A stretch of 64,000 nucleotides of DNA from contig NZ_CP015863.1 of the NCBI RefSeq assembly GCF_002163755.1, positions 1,426,001 through 1,490,000 of the forward strand, in the 5' to 3' direction. The notes below the pieces were generated by a model. That model ran no database searches and was not told the DNA's origin. It saw only the letters and a list, made by a program, of their open reading frames with translations. Within the stretch, counting starts at the first letter, position 1; each line of letters begins with the position of its first letter. This document shows, piece after piece, positions 34,880 to 43,133 of this stretch. The stretch is from Vibrio campbellii CAIM 519 = NBRC 15631 = ATCC 25920. Its GTDB lineage: Bacteria > Pseudomonadota > Gammaproteobacteria > Enterobacterales > Vibrionaceae. The position numbers and the translations under genes were made by a program.

Positions 34880-35257
34880 ATGGAGCAACAAGGAAAGACA
34901 TGCATTGAATTCGACTACACAAGCTTCCTAGGAGCAACGGGAAGTAAGAAGTGGACCTTTTTGGAGGCCTTTGCCACCATCGCTCCCATTTTTGGTCTGA
35001 TGTGGAAACAGAACATCGCGGAATTAAGCCAACCAGAGGATCGCCTTTGGAATGCTGCCTTAAAATCGATGTCTTCACGTCAGAGCGATGAATCCAATCT
35101 AGTGATGTTGGTGAAACTAGCAAAACATGAAGGGATCCATGAATTACGTGTAGTGATGCCTTATTCGTTAGACTCTCAGCAGATAGAGTACATTGAATCT
35201 CGTAGTAAACTAAAAGTAGAAACTGCAGAGCAAGATGTGCTTAATTTGAAGCTCTAA
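34880..35257 (+). CDS. Conserved hypothetical protein
   Basis: A 125-residue protein from the ATG at 34880; a GTG 15 bases earlier is possible. No signal peptide or membrane segment of convincing strength, although GATGSKKWTFLEAFATIAPIFGLMW is mildly hydrophobic. The C-terminal half (HELRVVMPYSLDSQQIEYIESRSKL) looks like a small alpha/beta domain. I do not recognise the family. It has its own terminator and about 235 bases of AT-rich upstream DNA with no other gene. Confidence 0.65.
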   Translation: MEQQGKTCIEFDYTSFLGATGSKKWTFLEAFATIAPIFGLMWKQNIAELSQPEDRLWNAALKSMSSRQSDESNLVMLVKLAKHEGIHELRVVMPYSLDSQQIEYIESRSKLKVETAEQDVLNLKL

Positions 35258-35282
35258 CGCCAAGGAACATTTCCTCAAACAC

Positions 35283-35312
35283 AAAGCGACCTATAACGGG
35301 TCGCTTTTTTTG
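35283..35312 (+). terminator. Terminator after the 34880-35257 gene
   Basis: Stem AAGCGACC/GGGTCGCTT with a six-base loop followed by a run of seven T. Confidence 0.9.
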
Positions 35313-35546
35313 TTTTGAATATCATATTTATCAATAGGTTCATGGTTTGTTGGAAATGTGATGAATATAGAGTATTTACACTTTAATTAACAAAAATGTC
35401 ACATCCAGAAATGTAATTGTCATAACTAGCTTCTAACTTAATGTTTTTTAGAGTAATTAGCCAAACAAACCCAATACCAAAATTGGCCTGTTACTTAGCG
35501 TAGGAAAACGCGCATCGATAAGAACACAATAACAAAGGAAGTTACT

Positions 35547-37220
35547 ATGTCATTGTCTCGCCGAGATTTTATAAAAGTCGTCTCTTCAGGAGCCGTTGCT
35601 ACCACACTAACTGCATGTGGGAGTGATGATACAAATACAGTCACCGATGCCTCATTCGAACATGGTGTCGCCAGTGGGGACCCAACTCAAACTCAAGTAA
35701 TCATCTGGACACGTGTGACTACGGAGGCGAGTTATGTCGATGTCTCTTGGCAGGTGTCTGCAACGGAAGATTTCTCTAGTATTGAGCAAAGCGGCACCTT
35801 TGTGACAGATACCAGTCGTGATTTCACGGTGAAGGTAGATGTGCAAAATCTCAACCCCAATACACAGTATTACTACCGTTTTATGGTCGGTGAGGCAAGC
35901 AGTATTGTAGGCATAACGCAGACTCTACCAGAAGGCAGTGTAGACAAAGCATCGATGGCCGTTGTGTCTTGTGCGAATTATCCGGCGGGTTACTTCAATG
36001 TCTATAAAGAGATTTTGGAACAGCACCAAAAAGCGTCGTTCGATGTGGTTTTGCACCTTGGCGATTACATCTACGAATATGGTGCCGGGGGCTATGCGAG
36101 TGAGGATGCGGCAGCATTGGGACGTGAGCCAAGCAAGGGCACTGAATGTATTACGTTAGATGACTACCGAAAGCGCTACGCTCAATATCGCCAAGATGAA
36201 GATCTCCAAGCTCTGCATGCAGCATTACCGATGATCGCAATCTGGGATGACCACGAGTTAGCCAATGATGCATGGAAGGAAGGGGCGGAAAACCACCATA
36301 ACAGCGAAGGCAGTTTTAATGACAGACGCGCCGCGGCGGCAGCGGCTTGGACTGAGTGGCTTCCTGTGCGAGAAAACACCTTTTCAAGTATGCTGATTTA
36401 TCGTCAGTTTGCCTTTGGTGATTTGATCAATTTGATGATGCTCGATACTCGATTGGTAGGCCGCGATCAGCCATTGGATTATTTTTCTCTCGATGCTCCT
36501 ACTATGGAAGCGATTGGTGGATTAGTTGCTCAGTCTCGCAGTACAGAACGAGAACTACTTGGTACAGAGCAACTCGCTTGGTTAATGAATGCGTTTAATC
36601 AAGAAGCAAAATGGAATGTGCTTGGGCAGCAGGTTCTTATGTCGAGAATGGAGCTACCTAGCTCGGTGATGTTGGCGATGTTCCAACTCTTTACGGCGAC
36701 GGATGAGCAGAAAATGGACGCGCTGCTAGTAGTGAATAATGCGATCGCCAGTTATCTTGCTGATCCAAGTTCGGACACTGTAAAGTTGCCATACAACCTA
36801 GACGCTTGGGATGGCTTTTATGTGGAACGTGAGCGTGTTTATGAAATCGCTAAAGCAAGCTCAGGCAATTTTGTTTGCTTAGCTGGTGATACGCACAATG
36901 CTTGGACCAGTGAACTGAAGGATGTGTCAAACAACCCTGTTGGTGTCGAGTTCGCTACAAGTTCGGTCAGCTCTCCGGGCCTGGAAGAATTTTTAGCGCT
37001 GGAGCCCGTCGCCATTGCTCAAATGGAATATACATTGCCGAATCTAGTTTCTGAACTGCAATGGACAGACATCAAGCAACGTGGCTTTATGCGTGTCACC
37101 TTTACACCAGAGAAAGCAGAGTCAACGTGGTATATGTTGTCTACGATTAAAGATAGAAACTATCAAGTAACCAAAAAAGTGGCATCCACATCGGATGGCT
37201 TGACGCTTGATATAGAGTAG
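35547..37220 (+). CDS. phoD: Alkaline phosphatase/phosphodiesterase PhoD, Tat lipoprotein
   Basis: A 557-residue secreted enzyme. The N-terminus has a twin-arginine motif (SRRDFIK) followed by a hydrophobic stretch and a lipobox-like LTAC (Cys24), so Tat export and lipid anchoring are both likely. PhoD landmarks: GVASGDP, VIIWTRV, LHLGDYIYEYG, WDDHELANDAW and LAGDTHNAW, which hold metal ligands for an Fe/Ca centre. It releases phosphate from organic mono- and diesters. Upstream, 35313-35546 is AT-rich and carries only imperfect Pho-box-like elements. Confidence 0.9.
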   Translation: MSLSRRDFIKVVSSGAVATTLTACGSDDTNTVTDASFEHGVASGDPTQTQVIIWTRVTTEASYVDVSWQVSATEDFSSIEQSGTFVTDTSRDFTVKVDVQNLNPNTQYYYRFMVGEASSIVGITQTLPEGSVDKASMAVVSCANYPAGYFNVYKEILEQHQKASFDVVLHLGDYIYEYGAGGYASEDAAALGREPSKGTECITLDDYRKRYAQYRQDEDLQALHAALPMIAIWDDHELANDAWKEGAENHHNSEGSFNDRRAAAAAAWTEWLPVRENTFSSMLIYRQFAFGDLINLMMLDTRLVGRDQPLDYFSLDAPTMEAIGGLVAQSRSTERELLGTEQLAWLMNAFNQEAKWNVLGQQVLMSRMELPSSVMLAMFQLFTATDEQKMDALLVVNNAIASYLADPSSDTVKLPYNLDAWDGFYVERERVYEIAKASSGNFVCLAGDTHNAWTSELKDVSNNPVGVEFATSSVSSPGLEEFLALEPVAIAQMEYTLPNLVSELQWTDIKQRGFMRVTFTPEKAESTWYMLSTIKDRNYQVTKKVASTSDGLTLDIE

Positions 37221-37250
37221 GGGACGACTCGGCGCCTCGTTCAGAACATA

Positions 37251-37276
37251 AAAAGTCCGCACTTGTGCGGACTTTT
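37251..37276. terminator. Bidirectional terminator between phoD and purC
   Basis: Perfect 12-bp stem AAAAGTCCGCAC/GTGCGGACTTTT with a two-base centre, between converging genes. Confidence 0.9.
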
Positions 37277-37314
37277 CGTTTGGTCAATTTGACCGTTCAA
37301 TACTTAGTGTGACT

Positions 37315-38418
37315 TCAGTCGATCAAACCGTATTCTTTGCTCAAAATTTCGATGATTTCAGCTTTTGGATCGTTGCTCAACTTGATTGGTTGGCCCGTTA
37401 TCTTCTCTGCAATACCGATGTAAGTGCGTGAGATGTCCATCAAAGACTCTACTGGCAGTTCGTTATCACGAGCAAGCGCTTCACGTTCTGGCATGCGCTC
37501 TTTGTTTAATAGAATATCGGGATCTGGGAAGTGGTTTAGCAAGAACTGACGGAAACCTTCTTTCGAGTTTTCAACGATGTTGCCCGCTTGGTATTCTTTC
37601 GTATCCCAAATGCGTGATGAATCAGGCGTACCGACTTCATCCATGTAAATTAGCTTTTCGTTACCGGCAGCATCGTGTACATAGCCAAATTCAAACTTGG
37701 TATCCACAAACGTTTGGTCAATCGCTTCAAGCGCACTGCTGATCACGTTAAAGCCTTCTTTTAATAGCTTCTCGTACTGCGCGATGTCTTCTGCGTTTAA
37801 AAAGTTAAAGGCCTCGAAGTTGTCTACGATATTCTGGCGAGTAATGTTGACATCATCCGCTTCAGGAACGCCAGGAATGCCTTTCAAAATACCTTTGGTT
37901 GAAGGCGTCATGAGCAATTCAGGCAGCGCTTTATCTTTCTCAAGACCTTCAGGAAGTTCAATACCACAGAATTCACGTTCGCCATTTGCGTAGGCACGCC
38001 ACATAGAGCCCGTGATGTATTTACGGCAGATTGCTTCAATCTTAACTGGTTTCGCTTTTTGTACGATCCAAACGAATGGGTGAGGGATATCTAAGATGTG
38101 GCTATCAGCAAGGCCGTTATCTTTAAACAATTTGAACCAGTGGTTAGAGATTGCGTTCAATGCAGCGCCTTTCCCCGGAACGCCTTTTAGTCCACCTTCG
38201 CCGTGCCAGATACAATCGAAGGCTGATATACGATCACTGATCACCATGATAGCCAGTGGCGCGTCAGGTGCGACATCGTATCCTTTTTCTTTGATCAGTC
38301 GTGCGCTGTCTTCTTCAGTTAACCAGTAAACAGAGCGGACTTTTCCGCTGTGAACAGGCTTGTGGGTGCGAATTGGCAGGTCGTCATTGACGGCAAGTAC
38401 TTGATTAGCAAGGCTCAT
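37315..38418 (-). CDS. purC: SAICAR synthase PurC
   Basis: A 367-residue phosphoribosylaminoimidazole-succinocarboxamide synthase, the ATP-dependent step that joins aspartate to CAIR in purine synthesis. Visible are HSGKVRSVYWL, VISDRISAFDCI, the ICRKYITGSMWRAY block and the C-terminal YMDEVGTPDSSRIW. It is the long form of about 367 residues found in vibrios, not the 237-residue E. coli form. A perfect PurR-type palindrome lies about 118 bases upstream of the start. Confidence 0.93.
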   Translation of the reverse strand: MSLANQVLAVNDDLPIRTHKPVHSGKVRSVYWLTEEDSARLIKEKGYDVAPDAPLAIMVISDRISAFDCIWHGEGGLKGVPGKGAALNAISNHWFKLFKDNGLADSHILDIPHPFVWIVQKAKPVKIEAICRKYITGSMWRAYANGEREFCGIELPEGLEKDKALPELLMTPSTKGILKGIPGVPEADDVNITRQNIVDNFEAFNFLNAEDIAQYEKLLKEGFNVISSALEAIDQTFVDTKFEFGYVHDAAGNEKLIYMDEVGTPDSSRIWDTKEYQAGNIVENSKEGFRQFLLNHFPDPDILLNKERMPEREALARDNELPVESLMDISRTYIGIAEKITGQPIKLSNDPKAEIIEILSKEYGLID

Positions 38419-38535
38419 TGCGACATTCCTATCATCTTAATCAAACGTCATAAAGAGAAGATATCCAGCGAGAAGTATGTGCTGAATAAATCGGATGAAG
38501 GCATCATACCAGAACTATTTTAACTCGCCATAGAA

Positions 38536-38553
38536 AAAGCAAACGTTTGCTTT
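38536..38553. promoter_or_regulatory. PurR operator upstream of purC
   Basis: AAAGCAAACGTTTGCTTT is an 18-base perfect palindrome centred on the GCAAACGTTTGC PurR core. Its place upstream of purC fits repression by PurR with hypoxanthine or guanine. Confidence 0.88.
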
Positions 38554-38568
38554 AATTTGTTAAAGCAC

Positions 38569-38593
38569 AAAAAAAGCCTCCTAAAAAGGAGGC
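38569..38593 (-). terminator. Terminator after sulA
   Basis: On the minus strand, GCCTCC/GGAGGC with a six-base loop followed by seven T, 30 bases beyond the sulA stop. Confidence 0.9.
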
Positions 38594-38622
38594 GAGATGC
38601 AGGATGGATAACGTCGATCTTG

Positions 38623-39015
38623 TTAGTGGTACTTGTTCACTCTGCCTTCGACGAAAAAGACTTCACACTGATAACGTTGAGCGATGTCGCGAAGCATTGA
38701 TTGGTTCATTAATGCAATCTTGTTCGACGCGACGACGGCGCTGGCGTTACCAGATTGAATAGCTTTAATCACGATTTCCACTTCAGAAAGCTGTTGAGAT
38801 GGCTTCATCTGAATGATGTTTTGACAGCGAATGTTGGAAGCAGCAAGTTGCTCAAAATCAGGACGAGGGCACTCAGCGGTAAACAGGACCCATTGCTGCT
38901 GTTGAGACAATACTGCCAACTTAGAAAGCAGTTGGTCAGACACATCCATAGGTTGTGTTGCTTGTGCCAATACGTTGTAACGAGAGTATGTATGAGATTG
39001 AGTTTGTAACTGCAT
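38623..39015 (-). CDS. sulA: SOS cell-division inhibitor SulA-like protein
   Basis: A 130-residue protein with a weak but extended resemblance to SulA: QQQWVLFTAECPRPD, SQQLSEVEIVIKAIQSGNASAVVA and a C-terminal EVFFVEGRV. It is shorter than E. coli SulA (169). SulA blocks FtsZ polymerisation after DNA damage. The strongest support is a LexA box 22-37 bases before the start codon. No lexA gene is adjacent. Confidence 0.75.
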   Translation of the reverse strand: MQLQTQSHTYSRYNVLAQATQPMDVSDQLLSKLAVLSQQQQWVLFTAECPRPDFEQLAASNIRCQNIIQMKPSQQLSEVEIVIKAIQSGNASAVVASNKIALMNQSMLRDIAQRYQCEVFFVEGRVNKYH

Positions 39016-39036
39016 CTTACTGTTCCTTTATACATG

Positions 39037-39052
39037 CTGTATGTGTATACAG
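39037..39052. promoter_or_regulatory. LexA box in the sulA promoter
   Basis: CTGTATGTGTATACAG matches CTG-N10-CAG with the TATA-rich centre of gammaproteobacterial SOS boxes and lies immediately upstream of sulA. Confidence 0.88.
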
Positions 39053-39216
39053 TAGTTTGTTTTTGATGCCTGATCAACCGATTTTTATGAATTGAGTTGA
39101 AAAACGTTCTCTTAGTTATCATTTTATTTTTATTAAGTTACTGAAACTAAATGACTATTTTTAATTTTTGACATGTTTGATAAAGGTGGGGAAATGTGAG
39201 ATGGTCTGCATTTCGG

Positions 39217-39297
39217 TACAGTATATACAGGTGTTTACTACTGTATACAAAGTACTTTCGAGCTCTATATACAGTGGTTTTTCCAGGTTTATACAGT
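39217..39297. repeat. Cluster of TATACAG elements upstream of sulA
   Basis: Direct copies of TATACAG begin at 39224, 39268 and 39290 (spacings 44 and 22), with an inverted copy CTGTATA at 39241-39247 and an extra TACAGT at 39217. The elements match one arm of the sulA LexA box, but none forms a proper CTG-N10-CAG pair. No gene is visible in 39053-39424. Confidence 0.55.
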
Positions 39298-39424
39298 ACT
39301 TTTTGAGACTCTCTACTGGGTTTTAAGAGTCCTTAAAGTTGTGAGGAAGATAAATATACAGCGGAAGTTTGAAGTGAAGCGGGCAGTAAGATGGCTGCTA
39401 ACAGGGGACCTAATTCGATAAGTA

Positions 39425-39455
39425 GATAAAAAGCAGGCTGCGAATTCGCAGCCTG
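39425..39455 (-). terminator. Terminator after the 39485-39772 gene
   Basis: A perfect 22-base palindrome (39434-39455) with arms CAGGCTGCGAA/TTCGCAGCCTG, followed on the minus strand by CTTTTTAT. Confidence 0.88.
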
Positions 39456-39484
39456 AAAATACAAGGATCGATGTTTAATAATGG

Positions 39485-39772
39485 TTAGAATTCGGTTTTT
39501 GCGCGTGCGACTTCTGTTTCAAACTGGCCAATGTTACCGGCTCTAACGAGCTGTACCATGGATTGAAACATGGCACGAATCTGTTCTATGTTGCCAGGGT
39601 TTGCTCGTGTACATAGACTGCCTAAATCAGAGCCTGCGATCCTCAGTAGACGCGCTTTATTAGGTCCTGATACTTTTCGCTTGATTGTGTTCTTCAAAAC
39701 CATCAACTCACCAGTCGCAACGACTTCAGGCGGCTGGTTGGCAATGATTGCGGCTGCTTCATCTGTATACAT
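39485..39772 (-). CDS. Conserved hypothetical protein, 95 residues
   Basis: A small helical, soluble protein (MYTDEAAAIIANQPPEVVAT, then SGPNKARLLRIAGSDLGSL). No signal peptide, membrane segment or recognised domain. The start ATG at 39772 has a weak ribosome site. It has its own terminator. I do not recognise the family. Confidence 0.65.
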   Translation of the reverse strand: MYTDEAAAIIANQPPEVVATGELMVLKNTIKRKVSGPNKARLLRIAGSDLGSLCTRANPGNIEQIRAMFQSMVQLVRAGNIGQFETEVARAKTEF

Positions 39773-39980
39773 GTGGTCACCAATGTTTTGTATTTGAGCG
39801 AAAACTATACTCCAGAACCGTCATTGGTTTGACCCGCTGACAGGGAATACCATCGTCTTCACTATGAAATAAGTGACATTGTTTTAGATAGGTTTGTTAA
39901 TAGACACCGAAACACCGGAGAGTTAGGGAATATGGATACCCTCAAGAAAATCTCAGTCAGGCAAGTGTTGAGGCGCGATC

Positions 39981-40006
39981 AAAAAAGCGCCTCGTAAAAA
40001 GGCGCC
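39981..40006 (-). terminator. Terminator after the zinc-ribbon protein gene
   Basis: On the minus strand, GGCGCC...GGCGC with a T-rich loop and then TTTTTT; the 5-bp core is short but GC-only. Confidence 0.7.
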
Positions 40007-40037
40007 CTTGAAAATCAGTTCCGTTGATTTGTTCTTG

Positions 40038-40223
40038 TTAACTTGTTTTTTGCGCTATGCGCTCACGCATTTGCAATTCGCCTTGGTTGAATAGGCGAAC
40101 ATCGATTTTGGCGATGTCGTAGCAAGCTTTGCAAGAACTGTGATATTTACCATCTACGTAATCATGACGAGTTACAAAACTAGGTTTTTTACACCAGTCA
40201 CAGGTGCCTTCTTCAGTGAACAT
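40038..40223 (-). CDS. Small four-cysteine zinc-ribbon-like protein
   Basis: A 61-residue protein from the ATG at 40223, which has a GGGGAG ribosome site eight bases upstream; a GTG 15 bases earlier is less likely. Two CxxC knuckles (TCDWCKKPS and SCKACYD) separated by about 20 residues predict a bound zinc ion. The tail (QGELQMRERIAQ) is helical. Function unknown. Confidence 0.7.
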   Translation of the reverse strand: MFTEEGTCDWCKKPSFVTRHDYVDGKYHSSCKACYDIAKIDVRLFNQGELQMRERIAQKTS

Positions 40224-40401
40224 TGATTTTCTCCCCACCTATATGAATTTTGAGTCGTTAGGTGTTATTTTTCGCCGAGTATTATGGCATACAAAAGATA
40301 GACAGGTTAAATGTCTGTTAATTTGTTTGAGAGGGATATCGATTGCGAGCCTTTGTTTTCGAGGGTGAAAAGCTCGCAAGCTTAAGGTGTGTGACGGTGT
40401 T

Positions 40402-41382
40402 TTACTCTTTTGTAACATTTTGTGAAATAGTTTTAAACGCTTGATTTAAACGCTTCATCTCTTCTTCACTTCCCCTAGAATCAGGATGATAGAGTTTTGA
40501 CAATTGTCTGTAGCGCAACTTTACTGCCTTACTGTCTGGGATGGTTTGCGGAGTATAGCCAAACATGGCACAAGCGATGAGTAGCTTTTGGTTTTCAGGC
40601 TGCCCTTTGATCTTCTTAAACTCTTTAAATACCTTTTCCAATTGGCGTTTAAGCTGTTTGTTAGCAAACTGCAGTTCTTTAACTTGTGTCTCTAGTTGCT
40701 GAGCCTTAGAGGCTTCGTACGCAGCGCTCACTTTAGCTTTATGACTGTTTCTACGGAACCCAAAGGCACCTCCACCCAGCAGCAAAGCGACAGCCAGTGT
40801 ACCGGAAACGTACCAAATGTTGGACTCGTCCGCTTTCGCCTCTTGCTGTATCTCTACTTTTTCTTGTGTCTCTTCATCGGTGGCTTTTTTATCAAGCTCG
40901 ACAATCTCAGAAACTTGTTTCGCCCTAAGTTGATTGAAGCGCTCTTCTAAAAACTGATTGTAGGCCTGTTCTGCTTGAGGATTTTTAAGTGCAGACAATT
41001 GATACCAAGCTTCCACCAGATCAGAGTTTGAAACGTCAGCTTGATGATGCTGAACAAAATCCGCTAACAGAAAGCCGCGGTCAGTCGGATCATGTAATGC
41101 AACCGAGGTAAACCAATAGACTGCCTGAGTGTAGTCGATATTACCGCTTAAGCCGCGTGCGTAATCTTGTGCTAATTGCTTTTGAGCGGGCAAATACCCT
41201 TGATGTGCCGATTGCTCTAACCAATAACGGGCATCTGTAGGTGACTCTGGATTGGGTTTCAGTGCCAGTTGCTGAGCAAGGTCGAATTGGGCTTCGGGTT
41301 GTGTTGGGTTTGGGGAAGCAAATGCTGTGTTGCTAAAGCAGGTACTTAAAGCAAAGGTGAGGGCAATGGTTCTGAAAGACAT
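40402..41382 (-). CDS. Membrane protein with Sel1-like repeats outside and a J domain inside
   Basis: A 326-residue protein. Order: signal peptide (1-22), two Sel1/TPR-like repeats (about 30-100, ARYWLEQSAHQGYLPAQKQLA and DYTQAVYWFTSVAL), a charged region, one membrane segment (about 189-208, YVSGTLAVALLLGGGAFGF), a coiled coil (about 218-260) and a C-terminal J domain with the HPD motif at 299-301. This places the repeats in the periplasm and the Hsp70-recruiting J domain in the cytoplasm. The start has no Shine-Dalgarno; a hairpin lies where it would be expected. Confidence 0.75.
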   Translation of the reverse strand: MSFRTIALTFALSTCFSNTAFASPNPTQPEAQFDLAQQLALKPNPESPTDARYWLEQSAHQGYLPAQKQLAQDYARGLSGNIDYTQAVYWFTSVALHDPTDRGFLLADFVQHHQADVSNSDLVEAWYQLSALKNPQAEQAYNQFLEERFNQLRAKQVSEIVELDKKATDEETQEKVEIQQEAKADESNIWYVSGTLAVALLLGGGAFGFRRNSHKAKVSAAYEASKAQQLETQVKELQFANKQLKRQLEKVFKEFKKIKGQPENQKLLIACAMFGYTPQTIPDSKAVKLRYRQLSKLYHPDSRGSEEEMKRLNQAFKTISQNVTKE

Positions 41383-41392
41383 TGGGTATGTC

Positions 41393-41417
41393 AGGTCTAG
41401 CGCATTTCGCTAGACCT
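41393..41417 (-). promoter_or_regulatory. Hairpin between the OmpA-type lipoprotein and J-domain genes
   Basis: Perfect 10-bp stem AGGTCTAGCG/CGCTAGACCT with a five-base loop. It lies 41 bases after the lipoprotein stop and 10 bases before the J-domain start, both on the minus strand. There is no T-run, so it may be a weak terminator, a processing site or a translation control. Confidence 0.5.
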
Positions 41418-41458
41418 GCTCCGGTAATCATTATTATTACCGATATGGTGCAACCAAA

Positions 41459-42127
41459 TTACTTCAGTGGCAAGATCTGGATTTCAACACGACGGTTGCA
41501 AGCACGACCTTCAGAAGTTTGGTTTGAACAAATTGGGTTGCGCTCACCGTAGCCACGTGCAATTGCGCGACCTGGAGCAACTTTTTGTGACACTAGGTAC
41601 TGACGTACAGATTCAGCACGGCGCTCAGATAACGTTTGGTTGTAAGAATCGCTGCCTGTGCTGTCTGTGTAACCATCGATCACAAGACTTGTGTCTGGGT
41701 ATTCAACTAGGATTCGAGCCACGCCACGCAGTGTGTTGTGGATGCTTGAATCAAGTTGGTAAGAGCTTGAAGAGAAGCCAATGCCGTTTTCCATGCGAAG
41801 AAGCAGTTGGTTTTCGCCAACGCGTTCAACTTGTACGCCAGAGTTTAGTAGGGCACGACGCAGTTCTGCTTCTTGTTGGTCGAAGTAGTAGCCAACACCA
41901 GCGCCTGTTGCACCGCCAGCAGCTGCACCAATCAAAGCACCTTTACGGCGTTCTTTTGCGTTATCACCCACAGCTAGACCAATTGCCGCACCTGCGATCG
42001 CACCGATAAGCGCACCTTGCGTGGTTGAGTTAGTTTCGTATTCACCTGTGGTTGCGTTTTGGCGTTGTGTTGCTTGACAGCCTGTAAGAGCCAGCACTAG
42101 CGCAAGTGCAATAGACATCTTTTTCAA
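41459..42127 (-). CDS. OmpA-family lipoprotein with glycine-zipper (YiaD-like)
   Basis: A 222-residue lipoprotein. A GGAG ribosome site points to a TTG start at 42127 (MKKMSIALALVLALTGC), three codons before an ATG; the lipobox LTGC places the lipid on Cys17. A glycine-rich zipper (GALIGAIAGAAIGLAVGD and a second copy) precedes a C-terminal OmpA domain (IDGYTDSTGSDSYNQTLSERR) that binds peptidoglycan. The layout matches YiaD and related outer-membrane lipoproteins. It lies upstream of the J-domain gene on the same strand. Confidence 0.85.
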   Translation of the reverse strand: MKKMSIALALVLALTGCQATQRQNATTGEYETNSTTQGALIGAIAGAAIGLAVGDNAKERRKGALIGAAAGGATGAGVGYYFDQQEAELRRALLNSGVQVERVGENQLLLRMENGIGFSSSSYQLDSSIHNTLRGVARILVEYPDTSLVIDGYTDSTGSDSYNQTLSERRAESVRQYLVSQKVAPGRAIARGYGERNPICSNQTSEGRACNRRVEIQILPLK

Positions 42128-42283
42128 GGGAAAATCTCCGTATAAGCCGAGGCGCAAGCGCGCCTCATAATGGGACGTGAATTATGGTGTATAAAGTATT
42201 GATATTTGTTATGAGAACGTCAGGCAGAGAGAGCTTTTGTAAGCTTTTTCTTATAGTTGGCGACGTTGTGACCAGTTCTATTG

Positions 42284-42979
42284 TTATTTAGAAGGGTCGC
42301 CCAACATTTTCCTCGCTTGTTCACCGCTAACCCCACGATTAACGGAGACTTTACGGCCTTTCTTTAAGCCTACTTCATAGTCAGCCGTGATGTTCTTCAT
42401 CGCTTCTTTGAGCTGCTTCTTGAACGTCTCACGATCGATGTTTTTGAATTCTTTATCAATGTAGTTATTGATTTTGTTTGCTGACTCTTCGTCTGGCGAG
42501 ATCACAGGCAGCTTCTCTAACGCGCCTTCCACCCAACCAGAAACGAATGAGTTTACGCGACGAGTGACTTCCATTGAAGAGGTGCCAGAACCAGCAAAGC
42601 TATTACGGAATTGTCCGGTACTCTCGTTTAGTTCGCGATAGATAATATCGAAAGCGAAAGCCGCGAAAATTGCACGGTCTGCTTCACCGATAAACTCGAC
42701 ACGTTTAAGCCCTTTGTGGTTCAGTAGAACCGCTTCAACACCGAACTTGGTGTTAATGCCACGAATCACACGCAGCAGTGTTGAGCTGATGTTAGTCGGT
42801 AGGAGGTGTGAAGATTGAGTCTTACCCATTTTGATAAACTCAATATCATCTTTGTCCAAGCCGTATTTCAGCATGAGACGGTGCGCCATCTTAATAGCGT
42901 TAGCTGCCTCATTTACGTTGGCGGAATTGCCCAGTTCTAAACACTTGGCGATTTTTTTCAGAGCTTTTTGTTTATCCAT
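42284..42979 (-). CDS. DUF2786 family protein
   Basis: A 231-residue protein. The first 45 residues (KALKKIAKCLELGNSANVNEAANAIKMAHRLM) are the DUF2786 domain; a second domain (about 55-180) contains FGVEAVLLNHKGLKRVEFIGEADRAIFAA and FVSGWVEGA. Such proteins occur in phages and many bacteria and their function is not established. The ATG at 42979 is preferred over a TTG two codons earlier. Lysine-rich C-terminus suggests nucleic acid contact; this is inference. Confidence 0.78.
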   Translation of the reverse strand: MDKQKALKKIAKCLELGNSANVNEAANAIKMAHRLMLKYGLDKDDIEFIKMGKTQSSHLLPTNISSTLLRVIRGINTKFGVEAVLLNHKGLKRVEFIGEADRAIFAAFAFDIIYRELNESTGQFRNSFAGSGTSSMEVTRRVNSFVSGWVEGALEKLPVISPDEESANKINNYIDKEFKNIDRETFKKQLKEAMKNITADYEVGLKKGRKVSVNRGVSGEQARKMLGDPSK

Positions 42980-43083
42980 CGACAACCAGTACCGAGAACG
43001 GAAAATTTAAGAAGTCGGACATATTACCTTTTTTGAGGGAAAAACGGAATAACGATAGCAAGGGAAAAGCGTGCTGCAAAAAG

Positions 43084-43108
43084 AAAGCCCCTTATAAACG
43101 GGGGCTTT
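43084..43108 (-). terminator. Terminator after the DUF3334 gene
   Basis: Stem AAAGCCCC/GGGGGCTTT, followed on the minus strand by CTTTTTGC, 26 bases beyond the stop. Confidence 0.85.
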
Positions 43109-43133
43109 GCGATGATGAGGTTATCAACAAAAA

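Noticed and set aside
35396..35423. Pho-box-like elements upstream of phoD (ATGTCAC, TTGTCAT)
   Set aside because: Repeats are 21 rather than 22 bases apart and the intermediate units match poorly; not enough for a PhoB site call.
39217..39297. Multiple LexA boxes in the TATACAG cluster
   Set aside because: None of the elements satisfies CTG-N10-CAG; reported only as a half-site-like cluster.
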